64,000 nt of DNA from SOJA01 sp964598485. GTDB lineage: Archaea > Thermoproteota > Bathyarchaeia > Bathyarchaeales > Bathycorpusculaceae. Under the pieces are notes generated by a model. The model was not told where the DNA came from, ran no database searches, and saw nothing but the letters and a program-made list of their open reading frames with translations. Numbering within the stretch: position 1 is the stretch's first letter; each line of letters starts with the position of its first letter. A program made the translations under genes and the position numbers. The DNA is taken from positions 1-64,000 of the forward strand of contig CAZRCD010000006.1 in the NCBI GenBank assembly GCA_964598485.1, in the 5' to 3' direction. This document shows, one piece after another, positions 23,051 to 32,080 of this stretch.

Positions 23051-24253
23051 GCTGTTTAGAAATTAATTTGTCGTTTGGGTTACCTTATGTTAGGAAGAAG
23101 CTTTGGGCATTAAACAAGTGCTTAGGTCACTGAATTTAGGTTCTATTCGAGATTTTTTGATGTCTCTTTATCATCGAGAAGGGCGTGGACGTAAGCCTTA
23201 TCCTCCCGTTTGCATGTTGAAGGCTCAGTTATTGAAGCATTTATGGCGTGTTCCAAGCGACCGACGGCTTGCATTGTTGCTGAAGAGAAACAGGCGGATC
23301 GCCAGGGCTTGCGGATTCAAACGTGAGACGCCTAGTCACGGCTTGTTCACCCAGTTTAGACATAGGCTTGGCAAGGACGGATACGAGAGGGTGTTCTCAT
23401 TACTGGTGAAGCAGCTGTTGAAGGACGGAGCGGTTAAAGGCGAAGTTGTTGCTTTGGATAGCACAGCAGTCAAAGCTTACAGCCAAAGAAGCTTAGATAA
23501 CAGAACAGGGAAAAGCGACCGTGAAGCTCGTGTTGGAAGGGCTAGGAGAGGTTTCCTGCTTGGCTATAAGGTGCACGCAGCATGCTGCACAAACTCTGAG
23601 TTGCCGCTTGCGTTTATGGTGGAGCCTTGCAACCGAAACGACAAATGCTTCATCAAACCATTACTAGAACAACTGAAGAGTCAAGGCATAGGCTTCAAAA
23701 CTGTTTTGGCTGACGCCCAATACGATTCAGCAAAAGTCCGGGAAACTGTGAGGGAGTATGGTGCTGAACCAGTTATACCATACAGAAAAAGCAGTAGAAT
23801 TAGAGATGCTTTAAAGGTTGGTAAAGACTTCGTTGTTCGCGGAGTTAAGCATCTGGTCAACATCTTCAGGAAGCGTGTAAGCATCGAACGCGTTTTCAGC
23901 AGAGCCAAAGAATGGCTACTACTAAACCACTTAAGAGTCAGAGGGCTAGAGCAAGCGTTCATCCATACCTGCTTAAGTTTCTCAGCCATGCTGGTCGTGG
24001 CTTTAACAGCTGTCAAGCAGCATAAACCAAGCCTCATAAGAAGTATCAAACACTACACAACCCAATGAGTCAAGAGAAGAGACATCAAAGACACGTAAGA
24101 TCAGGGTTGATCATCAACAAGAAACCGGGAAAAAGGCAAAAGACAGTTCAGACACTAATTTTCAGATAGAAATCCCCAGTCAACCAAGAAAAACAAGCAG
24201 CAGAACCACAAAAGACACTAACCACAAGACCTACAAACAAATTTCTAAACAGC
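23051..24253 (+). mobile_element. IS5-type insertion sequence with CTAG target duplication
   Basis: The ends are imperfect inverted repeats beginning GCTGTTTAGAAATT (left at 23051, right ending at 24253). CTAG is duplicated at 23047-23050 and 24254-24257. Removing the element restores GCGCG-CTAG-CGCG, so it jumped into a GCGCGC-type site. Size, ends, 4-bp CTAG duplication and one DDE transposase fit the IS5 superfamily. The ends and transposase are intact, so it may be active. Confidence 0.88.
23103..24068 (+). CDS. DDE transposase of the IS5/IS1182-like superfamily
   Basis: 321 residues (TTG start). The N-terminal domain (about 1-100) has the DUF772-type pattern YPPVCMLKAQLLKHLWRVPS. DDE residues are visible: Asp in VVALDSTAVKAYS, Asp in TVLADAQYDS, and Glu in KRVSIERVFSRAKEWL (the Y-x2-R-x3-E-x6-K-like box as SIERVFSRAK). 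It catalyses cut-and-paste or replicative movement of its own element. The frame is uninterrupted. Confidence 0.9.
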   Translation: MGIKQVLRSLNLGSIRDFLMSLYHREGRGRKPYPPVCMLKAQLLKHLWRVPSDRRLALLLKRNRRIARACGFKRETPSHGLFTQFRHRLGKDGYERVFSLLVKQLLKDGAVKGEVVALDSTAVKAYSQRSLDNRTGKSDREARVGRARRGFLLGYKVHAACCTNSELPLAFMVEPCNRNDKCFIKPLLEQLKSQGIGFKTVLADAQYDSAKVRETVREYGAEPVIPYRKSSRIRDALKVGKDFVVRGVKHLVNIFRKRVSIERVFSRAKEWLLLNHLRVRGLEQAFIHTCLSFSAMLVVALTAVKQHKPSLIRSIKHYTTQ

Positions 24254-24280
24254 CTAGCGCGTAACCGTGTCTTTTTTCAA

Positions 24281-25321
24281 TCATTTCTTCTTCGAGGAAA
24301 GGGGCATGATGCCTACAACGATAGCCAATGCGGGACCGACGAAGAGCCCAGCCCACATGAATAGAGCTACAACTCCTAGAATGACAAAAAAGATTCGCTT
24401 CTTGACACTCAGTTTCTCAGTCCCTCTTAATGACAGAACGATAGTTGCTAGTCCGAGAACAATTGGGATCAGAGCGAACACAAGTGTAATCACAACTTCT
24501 GAGCTAAACGCGGTTAGCATTATAGAGTAAATCATTTGGAATAAGATGATGACGCCAGATCCAATGAAGAGAAGACATGCCAAAACTCCAAGCCAAATCG
24601 TTACTTTTCCAAGAGCCCCTCGTTTCTTCAGTTGCCATCCGACTAACACTGCTCCAACTGCAACTGTCGCTATCATTGGCGCAAGCACCAATGCGAGGCT
24701 TTGACCTTCCCACTGGTATACTCCTAGTAGACTGAGGGGAATTAGGACCCATTCATCTATGCCATAGGTTTCGAGGTCGCCTACTGCGAGGCCGTAATGG
24801 CCGCCCATGTCCTGTTCGTAAACTGCAACGTAGTAAGTACCTGAGCTAGGTGCATCAATTTACAACTCGCCGAGAGAGTAGAAAGTGCCTGGAGAGAAAG
24901 GTTCATAGGTGCCTTGTGCAGGTTGATTTCCTTCGACCACGGACGCGTTTACCCCTGCGGGTTTCTCTACGTAATCCGGAACAGTGCCTTGGTCGCTCAA
25001 GCTTGGACCCATAAGTACGAATCCTGGTAAAAAGTCTGACTCTTCAGGACGCATTGATTTGTATAGCATGACGTGTATTCTTTTTCCTGCAGTTATGTTG
25101 AAACCGTAATATTGGGCTTCTCCGCCTTCATGCAGTTCAGCATATATGGCCCAGGACTTTGTTGGGTCAGGTATGAAAGTGGCTGTTTCTATACTTTCAT
25201 TATCACCTGTCCCTAGAGGAGCATGAGCCAATGCAAGTGAAACTGAAATGGACAATGACAAGAAGCAAAAACAAATTAAAAGAAATAACCCATTTTTGCT
25301 CGTCATAGTTACACCCTGCAA
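24281..25321 (-). pseudogene. Secreted PPC-like + multi-helix membrane protein with in-frame TAA
   Basis: The frame opens at 25321 with a signal peptide (LFLLICFCFLSLSISVSLAL), continues into a beta domain typical of cell-surface PPC-like modules (SWAIYAELHEGGEAQYYGFN), and meets a TAA at 24860-24862. The same frame goes on, IDAPSSGTYYVAVYEQDMGG, finishing the beta domain, then four membrane helices to 24281. Sense continues on both sides, so a single nonsense mutation split one gene. The separate product from ATG 24808 would be only the membrane half. Confidence 0.7.
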
Positions 25322-25389
25322 CTCTTTTTGTTTCTGATTATGGTTCGGTTTACCTTAATATAGGTAGCGCACTGGTGTTTGCGCACTAT

Positions 25390-25397
25390 GCGCGCGC
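25390..25397. repeat. 8-bp alternating GC tract between divergent genes
   Basis: GCGCGCGC lies between the broken secreted-protein gene (minus) and the small membrane protein gene (plus). Confidence 0.55.
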
Positions 25398-25469
25398 TCT
25401 AAAACTACTTATAAGTGGAGTTCAAGAACAGATAGAAAGATGAGAAACTGAAGATGGGATGAAAAACGC

Positions 25470-25769
25470 TTGGAGGAACGAGATAAGGAATTCAAGTCTT
25501 TCTCACGATACTTTGTTTTTGCCGAGGACGAGTTGCTTTTTCTCATTATTTGTATAGTACTAGATGTCATTGAATATATGGTTACGATTCTGCTTCTTCC
25601 TGTAGTAGGCGATCTCCTTGACATAGTTGGAATTATTGTTTGCCTTGCTATGTTCCGATGGGTTGGAATAATATCATTGTTTGAGCTGGTCCCAGGTGCA
25701 GATATTTTTCCCATTTTCATCATCACATGGTTGATATGGTATTTTCTCAGAAAGGTCAGGAAAAAATAG
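25470..25769 (+). CDS. Small membrane protein
   Basis: 99 residues with hydrophobic segments at about 20-42, 45-65 and 75-95 (FPIFIITWLIWYFL) and a basic end (RKVRKK). Probably cytoplasmic membrane; no family is recognised. It lies about 90 bases before the prohibitin-like gene on the same strand and may be co-transcribed with it. Confidence 0.6.
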   Translation: MEERDKEFKSFSRYFVFAEDELLFLIICIVLDVIEYMVTILLLPVVGDLLDIVGIIVCLAMFRWVGIISLFELVPGADIFPIFIITWLIWYFLRKVRKK

Positions 25770-25862
25770 TGTTTGCACATTCAAGCTTCATGACGCATAA
25801 GAGAAAAGAAAGATATATGAACTTGTTGGGGCAATGTGATTGGTGGAAAGGTGAATGATGCA

Positions 25863-26792
25863 ATGAGTAACCGTGATGTAGGGCCGGATATCAAGTTCTC
25901 TTTCAGTAAGTGGAAGACGGGTTTGGTTATACTCTTTGTTGTTCTAATAATATTCGCTGTAATAATTCCTCTTACAATGGTTTTAAACGTCGGGGTTGGA
26001 CATGCAGTAATTCTTGTTGACCCTATTTCCAAATCGATAAGTGACCCGATACTTGGTCCAACCTATGCAATAAAGGCCCCCTGGGTTAGTTCTGTTGATA
26101 TCTATTATGCTACAGACTCGTACGAAGATATGATTCCGTGTTTTTCTTCTGATCAGCTTGAGATGCAAATTGTGGTCTTATTGAGATGGTCACTTGATCC
26201 CAGCAAAATAAGAGATCTTTATAATAACTATCCAAATATGAACTATAAGGCGACGGCTATCGAGAGTATTATGGAAGAAACCATACGGTTGGTAACCAAG
26301 AACTACACCGCTCTGGAAACAATAGAGTTCAGAGACGTTGTGAGAAATGAGGTAGAAACAACTGTGCTTGAGGAATTGCAAGCTGAACCATCGTTAGTGG
26401 AAGCGTTGATGGGCGTAGAGTTTGATTTGAAGAATATCGGTTATCCAGAGAAATACACTTCTGCAATAGAAGACAAGCTTGTAGCTCAACAACAGAAGAT
26501 CCAAGCAGACTTTGAAAGAGAAAAAATCCTAATATTGGCAAATGCAACAGCCCAAGAGATTATTATCAAAGCATCAGGTGAAGCAGAAGCCAAAGTTATA
26601 GAGGCTAACGCGACGAGACAAGCAATTGAAATGGTCTTAGAGTCGGTTGGTCAAAGTGGAAACGAGACGAGAATTGCAGAGCTTTACCTCTGGGTTCAAG
26701 CACTACAGAGAATCGCCCCAGAAGTGGAGATACTGATAGTTGGGACAGATGGAGTCCCAGTGTTAATCCCAACGGACTCGATAACGCCCTAG
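25863..26792 (+). CDS. Prohibitin/stomatin-like (SPFH) membrane protein
   Basis: 309 residues from ATG 25863 (AAGGTGA ribosome-binding site). One N-terminal membrane helix (about 20-45), then the SPFH core (VGHAVILVDPISKSISDPIL, ... FRDVVRNEVETTVLEELQAE), then a coiled coil (VAQQQKIQADFEREKILILA ... GEAEAKVIEANATRQAIEMV). SPFH proteins form large rings at membranes and act as scaffolds for proteases or lipid domains. No NfeD protease partner is nearby. Confidence 0.85.
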   Translation: MSNRDVGPDIKFSFSKWKTGLVILFVVLIIFAVIIPLTMVLNVGVGHAVILVDPISKSISDPILGPTYAIKAPWVSSVDIYYATDSYEDMIPCFSSDQLEMQIVVLLRWSLDPSKIRDLYNNYPNMNYKATAIESIMEETIRLVTKNYTALETIEFRDVVRNEVETTVLEELQAEPSLVEALMGVEFDLKNIGYPEKYTSAIEDKLVAQQQKIQADFEREKILILANATAQEIIIKASGEAEAKVIEANATRQAIEMVLESVGQSGNETRIAELYLWVQALQRIAPEVEILIVGTDGVPVLIPTDSITP

Positions 26793-27096
26793 AAAATCTG
26801 AGCACTTGTATTAATCCACCTCCCAAAACCTTGGTACTCGTAATTAATCAAGTTCAGAACTTATGAACATTACGTATGCCCATGCGAAATTGAACAATAG
26901 AAAACAGAGCTTGGAACGGGCGGTAGAAACTGAAAGCCCCTCAAAGAAGACTTATCATAGCTAAAAAAGCTCAATTTGTGGAAATAAGTGTAGACAAGTG
27001 AAGGAAACAGTAAAAAAATTAAAATTTAATCCCAAACCCAAACGCTTGCAATCCTTGTAGATCTCTAAGAGTCTTGCTAATTCTAATATTCTTCTT
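26793..27096. other. Intergenic stretch carrying a TTTGGGTTTGGG-type repeat
   Basis: No gene is evident. On the minus strand, about 27018-27045 reads GTTTGGGTTTGGG then ATTAAATTTTAAT, matching the sequence at 22984-23010. It lies just after the 3' end of the ABC exporter operon. Confidence 0.4.
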
Positions 27097-27834
27097 CTAT
27101 GCACTTCCGTATTTTTCGAACAAGAGTATTCCAATGATTATAACTGAAATACTAACTATTGAAATCACTCCCAAGTCTAGGAAAATGTTTGTATTCATCC
27201 AATCTCCCTCGAAAATCATTTTTAGAGCATCAAGTAAGTAGTAGCTCGGGATGAATTTTGCGATTTGCTGAGTTGTGCTGGTTATTGGTATAAAGGTTCC
27301 AAAAAACATCTGAGGAAGAATGAACACGAATGAAATGCCTGTGGCAGCTTCCGGGGTTTTGGATACTGTGGCTGTGATAAGCCCTAAACCAACTGAACTT
27401 AGTGAAAATATTGCAGTTACAGGCAACGCTAAAAATATTCCTTGAATACCACCATCCGGTCTGAATCCTAATAGAAAAGCCAACGTAAAAACAACGATCA
27501 CCTGCAAAAAGGATATTAGCATATGTGTTATGATTTGACTTCCCATGAATTCGCCTGAGGTCATCGGTGTTGTATTTAATCGTTTTAATAATCCCTCTTG
27601 CCTCTCGGTAGAAAAAGACTGGGCGATGGTCATAATTACAAAAATAACAGCATAAACAATCAAGCCTGGGACCACCGAGTTTATGCTCATTCCCATTTCT
27701 GGATCTGCAAAAGCAAATATGAACACTATTGTAAGAACCGCAGGGAATAATAGGTTCAAAAATAAATTCGCTGGTTGCCGAATAAATTTTTTCAGTTCCA
27801 TTTTTATTAGAGCCACTAAACTTTGAAGTGCCAT
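27097..27834 (-). CDS. ABC-2 type exporter permease
   Basis: 245 residues with six membrane segments and the ABC-2 family features (FIRQPANLFLNLLFPAVLTI; TERQEGLLKRLNTTPMTSGE). It pairs with the ATPase whose stop lies one base upstream. Substrate is unknown; such exporters move drugs, lipids or peptides. Confidence 0.85.
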   Translation of the reverse strand: MALQSLVALIKMELKKFIRQPANLFLNLLFPAVLTIVFIFAFADPEMGMSINSVVPGLIVYAVIFVIMTIAQSFSTERQEGLLKRLNTTPMTSGEFMGSQIITHMLISFLQVIVVFTLAFLLGFRPDGGIQGIFLALPVTAIFSLSSVGLGLITATVSKTPEAATGISFVFILPQMFFGTFIPITSTTQQIAKFIPSYYLLDALKMIFEGDWMNTNIFLDLGVISIVSISVIIIGILLFEKYGSA

Positions 27835-27835
27835 C

Positions 27836-28774
27836 TTATATTCCCTCCAAAATTCTTCGACCGGTTATTTTCAAGAAGACTTGCTCCAAATTCTTGGTTT
27901 CGTATTTTTCCATCAACTCTTGGGGGGTTCCCAGGTCTATGAGTTTTCCATAATCAATAATTCCTACTCTATCACTAAGCGCTTCCGCTTCTTCGATGTA
28001 ATGAGTTGTTAGGACAATTGTTTTGTTTTGATCTTTGAGAGACCCGATAAATCCCCACGTTTTACGGCGGGCTCGAGGATCCATTCCAACTGTTGGTTCG
28101 TCAAGGAAAGCAATCTTCGGATCATTAATCAAAGCGATTGTCAGATTTAATTTCCGAAGCATTCCACCGCTGTAATCTTTGGCCATCCTTTTGCTTGCCT
28201 CTGCTAATCCCAAAAGTTCCAGAAATGTATCCGTTCGTTCTTCTAGCTCCTTCTTGGGTATTGCATGTAGATTTCCAAAGAGTTCAATATTTTCGCGTGC
28301 ATTAAGAAACTTGAAAACTGCAGCTTCTTGAGGACACACACCAATTATCGTTTTAATCTCTTCTAGATTCTTCGTTACATCGAAACCTGCAATAATGGCA
28401 GTTCCTTTTGTAGGTTTAAGTATCCCGCTAAGGATGTTGATTGTTGTAGTTTTTCCTGCACCATTTGGTCCCAGAAGACTGAAAAGTTCGCCTTGCTTAA
28501 TTTCAAGGTTCAACCTATCAACAGCGGTAACATCCTCAAATTGTTTAACGAGGTCCTTGACGATAATTGCAGAAACATCATTAGATTTTATCCTTTTCTC
28601 CAAAGGTTTTGTCCCAATGATCTGGATATCTTTCATGGACACATTTAGAGCGAGGAGTTCCACAATAAGTGTCTTAGACCAGTTCTTGGGAATATTAATT
28701 TTCTTCAACTTGGCTATTTCATAAAGTTCCTTCTCATCTAGCTGTTTGAGCACGCTCTTAATATCTGAAGACAA
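27836..28774 (-). CDS. ABC transporter ATPase with N-terminal SAP-like extension
   Basis: 312 residues (TTG start after AAGGGG). The first 65 residues (VLKQLDEKELYEIAKLKKIN...) form a small helical extension. The nucleotide-binding domain has Walker A GPNGAGKTT, Q-loop CPQE, signature YSGGM, Walker B IAFLDEPT and the switch His in LTTHYIEEAE. Together with the permease it forms a dimeric ATP-driven exporter. Confidence 0.88.
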   Translation of the reverse strand: MSSDIKSVLKQLDEKELYEIAKLKKINIPKNWSKTLIVELLALNVSMKDIQIIGTKPLEKRIKSNDVSAIIVKDLVKQFEDVTAVDRLNLEIKQGELFSLLGPNGAGKTTTINILSGILKPTKGTAIIAGFDVTKNLEEIKTIIGVCPQEAAVFKFLNARENIELFGNLHAIPKKELEERTDTFLELLGLAEASKRMAKDYSGGMLRKLNLTIALINDPKIAFLDEPTVGMDPRARRKTWGFIGSLKDQNKTIVLTTHYIEEAEALSDRVGIIDYGKLIDLGTPQELMEKYETKNLEQVFLKITGRRILEGI

Positions 28775-28827
28775 GCGAATCCCCTTTTATTTATAATTCT
28801 TGTTTATTTAAAAGCAATGAACATTTG

Positions 28828-28853
28828 GGTTTTGGGCTTAAATTTTTAATGGA
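28828..28853 (+). repeat. TTTGGGTTTTGGG-type repeat upstream of the ABC operon
   Basis: TTTGGGTTTTGGG followed by CTTAAATTTTTAAT. Together with the copy on the other strand at about 27018-27045 it brackets the ABC operon as an inverted repeat; a third copy is next to the IS. The AT-rich core could also serve as a promoter. Confidence 0.45.
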
Positions 28854-28952
28854 CCTTGAAATGAAATAATAGAATCCAAAAGAACCTTCCACAAGTCATA
28901 AAAACTGAAGCCAAGTAACAAGATGCTAGTCAGACAAGAGGAGCGTATCACA

Positions 28953-29135
28953 ATGCGTTGGCAATATGTTTCGTTTGTGTTAGGAATCTCATTGTGCTTG
29001 ATTGGAGCCTTTTTGATGTTTGAAGGAAATATTTTGGGAGAGAACAATACTGGTTGGGCAGCTGTTATAGGGATAGTAGGAATCGGTTTAATAGCCACCT
29101 CTGGTGTAAGGTTGCTGAAACCCAAGAAATCCTGA
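28953..29135 (+). CDS. Small two-helix membrane protein
   Basis: 60 residues from ATG 28953, chosen because GAGGAG lies 10 bases upstream. Helices at about 4-22 and 36-52 and a basic end (RLLKPKKS). Function unknown. Confidence 0.55.
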   Translation: MRWQYVSFVLGISLCLIGAFLMFEGNILGENNTGWAAVIGIVGIGLIATSGVRLLKPKKS

Positions 29136-29281
29136 AAAGGAAACTTGAATCTATAGACGACAAGCAGTCATAGTCTACAGATTAACCAAGTAATACTTTG
29201 TTCTTCTAACCCCTAAAAACTTAATCAATTGATTAAACCGTTTCAAACAAAAAAGGGAAAGTCCAGAGTCGGCTTGTCCAC

Positions 29282-29437
29282 TCACCCGCCCTTCTCAAAC
29301 AGCAAATAATGGTTAATCCAGATGTCACGACCAGTCACTTGATAGGTATGAAGTCGCCAACCATTCTTTTGCCATTCCTCAATTGCTTTGCCGATATTCT
29401 TGTGGTGCTTAACTTCCACGCATTTGTATTCTTTCAA
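29282..29437 (-). CDS. DUF4177-like small protein
   Basis: 51 residues: MKEYKCVEVKHHKNIGKAIE, then EEWQKNGWRLHTYQVTGRD and INHYLLFEKGG. The beta-alpha-beta pattern with 'NGW.L..Y' is typical of DUF4177. The TTG start follows the upstream stop by one base, and AAGGTGG provides a ribosome-binding site, so it is coupled to the gene at 29439. Confidence 0.5.
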   Translation of the reverse strand: MKEYKCVEVKHHKNIGKAIEEWQKNGWRLHTYQVTGRDIWINHYLLFEKGG

Positions 29438-29438
29438 C

Positions 29439-29621
29439 TTAACCCACCTTTTCTACAATCAGAAGAAAGTCCACGAAACTGTAAAACGCTGGGTTGGCAC
29501 TGCTCACATTTGGAATGATTGACACAACTTCACCTTCTATACTATTCAAGAACTGTTCTAACTTGCTCTGGTCTGCTGTCATTCTAATGTTGAATCTATG
29601 AACTCTGTATCTCGCTTTCAT
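29439..29621 (-). CDS. Small hypothetical protein coupled to the DUF4177-like gene
   Basis: 60 residues, MKARYRVHRFNIRMTADQSK ..., ending FVDFLLIVEKVG. Strand-helix-strand pattern with no Cys and no signal. It ends one base before the next start. Similar small two-gene units are found in archaeal accessory regions; function unknown. Confidence 0.55.
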   Translation of the reverse strand: MKARYRVHRFNIRMTADQSKLEQFLNSIEGEVVSIIPNVSSANPAFYSFVDFLLIVEKVG

Positions 29622-29820
29622 TCTTCCACCTTCTGTATCACTTTAGAATAAGCCATACCATAAGAAGTTAATGATCAAAAGCGAAGACCGAACGGTTTTA
29701 GCTTTTGGTGAAGACAAAGCGAAACCCAAAAGGTTTCTTCCTTAGCACGCGCTATTTTCTAGCGCACACAGATTTAGACATTTTTGTGAAAGCTGTCAAG
29801 TATTACGAAATAGAGTTAAT

Positions 29821-30292
29821 TCACTCGCTAAGTAGTTCAGCAAGATATGATAGGGATAAGGGCTTAGCAACGCGTCCTTTCAGGCTGACAAGTAATGTAT
29901 CGTAGGTTTCTATGTCGTCTGCATATTCTTTCATTATGTTTCCAATGAAATCGGCATAGCTTGGGTAGTCGCGGTGCAAAGAAATCACTACTACGTTCCT
30001 TCCTCCCATTCCTTCCGCCCTAGCCGAGAAAATAACGTTTGGGCGGGTCATTGACGCTTTTCTCCCTCTTTCCACAGACTCCTTTTTCCAACGAGTCTTG
30101 AAAGTAGTGATCACCATTAATTGAATGCCCATTTTTTCGAAGCTTGGCACTAGTATATTCTTTTATCCAGCCATTTTTTTCCAGTTTGTTTCTCATTCTG
30201 GTTACTGTTGGTTGTGAAGTTCCCATTTCTCTTGCTAATTGTCTATCACTCCTATGTGAGTTCTTTAGCAATTCTAAGAGAAGCTTCTTCAT
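29821..30292 (-). pseudogene. Winged-helix (Lrp/MarR-like) regulator, frameshifted
   Basis: The first frame starts at ATG 30292 and encodes a winged helix (SDRQLAREMGTSQPTVTRMR ... NGWIKEYT). At about 30150-30160 the sequence moves to another frame, VPSFEKMGIQLMVITTFKTR, and continues to 29821 (LSLSYLAELLSE). In family members these two parts are contiguous. A single-base deletion explains the break. Confidence 0.65.
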
Positions 30293-30360
30293 CCTGTTTA
30301 TTGTCACCATGATTCAATCCACATCTAGAGTTAAAGTCTAAGCTGTATAAAAATTTTCTA

Positions 30361-30368
30361 GCGCGCGC
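30361..30368. repeat. 8-bp alternating GC tract
   Basis: CTAGCGCGCGCTTAGG, the last GCGCGC member before the core region, where the motif disappears for about 20 kb. Confidence 0.55.
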
Positions 30369-30591
30369 TTAGGAATACTACAAAATCTATCAACCGATTT
30401 TTGACACTATCACCCGACAGTTAACAGGCTATCCCATCACCCTAAGACTTAACGGAACCTCATTTTTCACAGAATGAATTTGTACAAATCAGCACGCGCT
30501 TTTGGCTGTAGGCTTCGACTACATCACAGAGAAAAACGGTATCATGCTATTCAGAAAGCCGAAAAGATTTAATGCCAACGTAGCAGTTTAG
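30369..30591 (+). pseudogene. Relic of an unrecognised protein before fwdB
   Basis: EYYKIYQPIFDTITRQLTGY and following residues end at a TGA. A second stretch in another frame, LAVGFDYITEKNGIMLFRKP, runs to a stop at 30591. Both look like protein and could be parts of one gene with an indel near 30480-30500. Nothing identifies the family. The A/T-rich DNA at its end probably contains the fwd promoter. Confidence 0.3.
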
Positions 30592-30622
30592 CAACATCAT
30601 AAAGGGGTATGTTAACCAGAAA

Positions 30623-32080
30623 ATGGCTGTTGTTAAGGCTGTAACATGTCCAGTCTGCGGATGCTTATGCGACGACATAGAATTAACAATAAGAAACGGA
30701 AAAATCGTCAAGGTAAAAAACGGCTGTGCTATGTGCGAATCAAAATTTCTAAGCCATAAAAATGAACATAGAATTTTGAAGCCGCTGATAAGAAAAAACG
30801 GGGAATTCGTCGAAGTCTCACTTGAAGAAGCCACACGGAAAGCTGCTGAAATCCTTGCTAAAGCAAACTATCCAATACTCTACGGCTGGAGCTCAACAAG
30901 CTGCGAGGCCACACGTGTAGGTCTTGAATTGACAGAAGAAGTTGGAGGAGTAATTGACAACACAGCAGTAGTCTGTCACGGACCCTCAATTTTAGGCATC
31001 CAAGACATAGGCATCTCATCGTGTACTCTCGGACAGATCAGGCACAGAGCAGATCTTATCATTTACTGGGGCAGCAATCCATGGAGCGCCCACCCGAGAC
31101 ACATTGAAAGATACACAGCCTTTCCAGAGGGAAGGTTCCAGAAAAGCGCTTGGAACGGATACTTAACAAAGATTAAAGCTTCGACAGTTAAGAAAAAAGT
31201 TGAAAGCGCTCTCAGAAGAGTTTTCTTCAAGAAAAAGTCTTCTTCTCCTATGCAGCTTAAAAAAAGTCTTCCTCCCACGATGTTTAGGAAAGGGAGAAAA
31301 TTAATAGTTGTCGACGCGAGGAAGACGAAATCCGCCGAAATAGCTGACTTGTTTATACAGGTTGAGCCAAACAAGGATTACGAGTTGCTCCAAGCCTTAA
31401 GAGCACTAATCAACGAACAAGAAATTGACGTTGACGAAGTTGCAGGGATTCCAGTGGAATACCTTGAAGAAATTGCAGATTTGATGATTGGATGCAGCTT
31501 TGGAGTCTTATTTTTTGGGGTTGGATTATCGATGAGCAAAGGCAAGCTCAGAAATATTGATGCTGCGCTTTGTTTGGTTCGTGATTTGAATATGCGGACA
31601 AAATTTGTGATAATGCCTATGAGAGGGCACTTCAACGTTACTGGCGCAGACACTGTTTTCACTTGGCAGACTGGTTATCCTTATGCTGTAGACTTTTCAC
31701 GTGGCTATCCGCAGTATAATCCTGGAGAAACATCCGTTATAGACATTCTTTTACGTGGGGAGTCAGATGCAGCCTTAATAGTTGCTTCTGACCCTGTTGC
31801 AAGCTTCCCAAAGAAAGTTGTGGAACAGCTTGTTAAGAGCCCGTTGATAGTTATAGATCCTCATATGAGCGCAACTACTCGGATGGCAGATGTTGTTTTT
31901 CCCTCAGCATTCGTTGGGATAGAAGCAAGCGGAACAGCCTACCGCATGGACCATGTGCCACTCCCGCTCAAAAAAGTTGTTAACCCGCCTAATGGTGTTC
32001 TTCCAGACGAGGAAATTCTGAAGAGAATTCTCGTAGAGGTTAAAAACCTCAAAGAAAAAAGGCTAGTGGAGGCAGCATAA
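30623..32080 (+). CDS. fwdB: Formylmethanofuran dehydrogenase subunit B (Mo/W catalytic subunit)
   Basis: 485 residues. The N-terminus carries an Fe-S cluster motif (CPVCGCLCDD, NGCAMC, residues 9-38). Cys118 in VVCHGPS is the expected Mo/W ligand. The enzyme reduces CO2 to formylmethanofuran, or runs in reverse, with a pterin dinucleotide cofactor. An extra Lys-rich stretch at about 172-222 (KSAWNGYLTKIKASTVKKKV...) interrupts the usual sequence, making the protein about 50 residues longer than typical. No fwdD, normally the second pterin-binding chain, is present next door. First gene of a fwdB-A-C-mch operon. Confidence 0.9.
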   Translation: MAVVKAVTCPVCGCLCDDIELTIRNGKIVKVKNGCAMCESKFLSHKNEHRILKPLIRKNGEFVEVSLEEATRKAAEILAKANYPILYGWSSTSCEATRVGLELTEEVGGVIDNTAVVCHGPSILGIQDIGISSCTLGQIRHRADLIIYWGSNPWSAHPRHIERYTAFPEGRFQKSAWNGYLTKIKASTVKKKVESALRRVFFKKKSSSPMQLKKSLPPTMFRKGRKLIVVDARKTKSAEIADLFIQVEPNKDYELLQALRALINEQEIDVDEVAGIPVEYLEEIADLMIGCSFGVLFFGVGLSMSKGKLRNIDAALCLVRDLNMRTKFVIMPMRGHFNVTGADTVFTWQTGYPYAVDFSRGYPQYNPGETSVIDILLRGESDAALIVASDPVASFPKKVVEQLVKSPLIVIDPHMSATTRMADVVFPSAFVGIEASGTAYRMDHVPLPLKKVVNPPNGVLPDEEILKRILVEVKNLKEKRLVEAA

